Shown in pieces: positions 28,653 to 28,713 of a DNA stretch of 28,713 bases. A program made the position numbers and the translations under genes. The notes below the pieces were generated by a model. That model was not told where the DNA came from and did no database searches. It saw only the letters and a list, made by a program, of their open reading frames with translations. This DNA is from Ventricola sp036297385 (GTDB lineage Bacteria > Bacillota > Clostridia > Christensenellales > Aristaeellaceae). Each line of letters opens with the position of its first letter. Position 1 is the first letter of the stretch. The DNA is taken from NCBI GenBank assembly GCA_036297385.1, contig JAXJLD010000176.1, positions 1 through 28,713 on the forward strand. The letters are read 5' to 3'.

Positions 28653-28713
28653 TTCATTCTAAAAGCTTTATTCAGCGCGAAGCGAAGAAGGGGTTTGGGG
28701 ATGAAATCCCCAA
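28653..28713 (+). repeat. Dispersed intergenic repeat, copy C
   Basis: CATTCTAAAAGCTTTATTCA then GCGCGAAGCGAAGAAGGGGT and TTGGGGATGAAATCCCCAA at the window end. The left half matches copy B (26613-26638) and the right half matches copy A (15654-15679). The end carries a small palindrome TTGGGGAT...ATCCCCAA. It may continue past the window. Confidence 0.6.

Noticed and set aside
1..28713. tRNA or rRNA genes
   Set aside because: No cloverleaf sequences, GTTCGA-type T-loops in context or rRNA signatures were found by eye.

Overview
The window looks like a chromosomal segment of a gut-type Bacillota (Clostridia) bacterium. Most genes have strong GGAGG-type ribosome binding sites, sigma-A-like promoters (TTGACA/TATAAT with 17 bp spacers) and classic rho-independent terminators. 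The gene neighbourhoods are typical of Clostridia: rsmD-coaD followed by a coiled-coil 'ATPase' gene, and yabN/mazG followed by HU. No outer-membrane or proteobacterial genes are seen.

There are two compartments. Positions 1 to about 11,147 form an accessory island of lower and more variable GC. It starts with a Tn4451-type tnpV and a broken piece of the giant helicase/methylase gene of Tn1549-like conjugative elements. A co-oriented group follows: a membrane-tethered XRE regulator, a DUF6076 zinc protein, two alpha/beta hydrolases and a sigma-70-like protein. After a roughly 570 bp stretch without a credible gene comes an ABC exporter with a LytTR regulator and a DUF3021 membrane protein. 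Facing them are a MerR regulator with membrane and zinc-ribbon extensions, a CPBP protease and a DUF6061 gene. The island ends inside a second XRE regulator, whose minus-strand reading frame is cut just after its helix-turn-helix near 11,148. This marks the right junction of the insertion.

From about 11,150 to the end the DNA is GC-rich core chromosome. It holds a small NrdD-like glycyl-radical-domain protein and trpS (both minus strand). A plus-strand operon of a GT2-GtrA fusion, a CPBP protease and rlmH follows, then a ProB-like kinase and a PHP phosphatase, with a uridine-kinase-like gene convergent to them. Next are a zinc-ribbon membrane protein, an M1-peptidase-like protein lacking the catalytic motif, a convergent YkvI-family membrane protein, and alr-fthC with a membrane protein. 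The last part is rsmD-coaD with a coiled-coil gene and a GtrB-like glycosyltransferase, a YabN-type MazG protein, and HU.

The observations most worth following up are: a stand-alone glycyl-radical domain that could act as a spare part for class III ribonucleotide reductase; the five-gene XRE/DUF6076/hydrolase/sigma-like group in the island; the M1-family pseudoenzyme; a hairpin between the Shine-Dalgarno and the start codon of the mazG gene; two mutually exclusive hairpins upstream of the ABC operon; and a dispersed intergenic repeat present in three copies. All functional statements rest on reading the sequence and on family knowledge; no database search was run.
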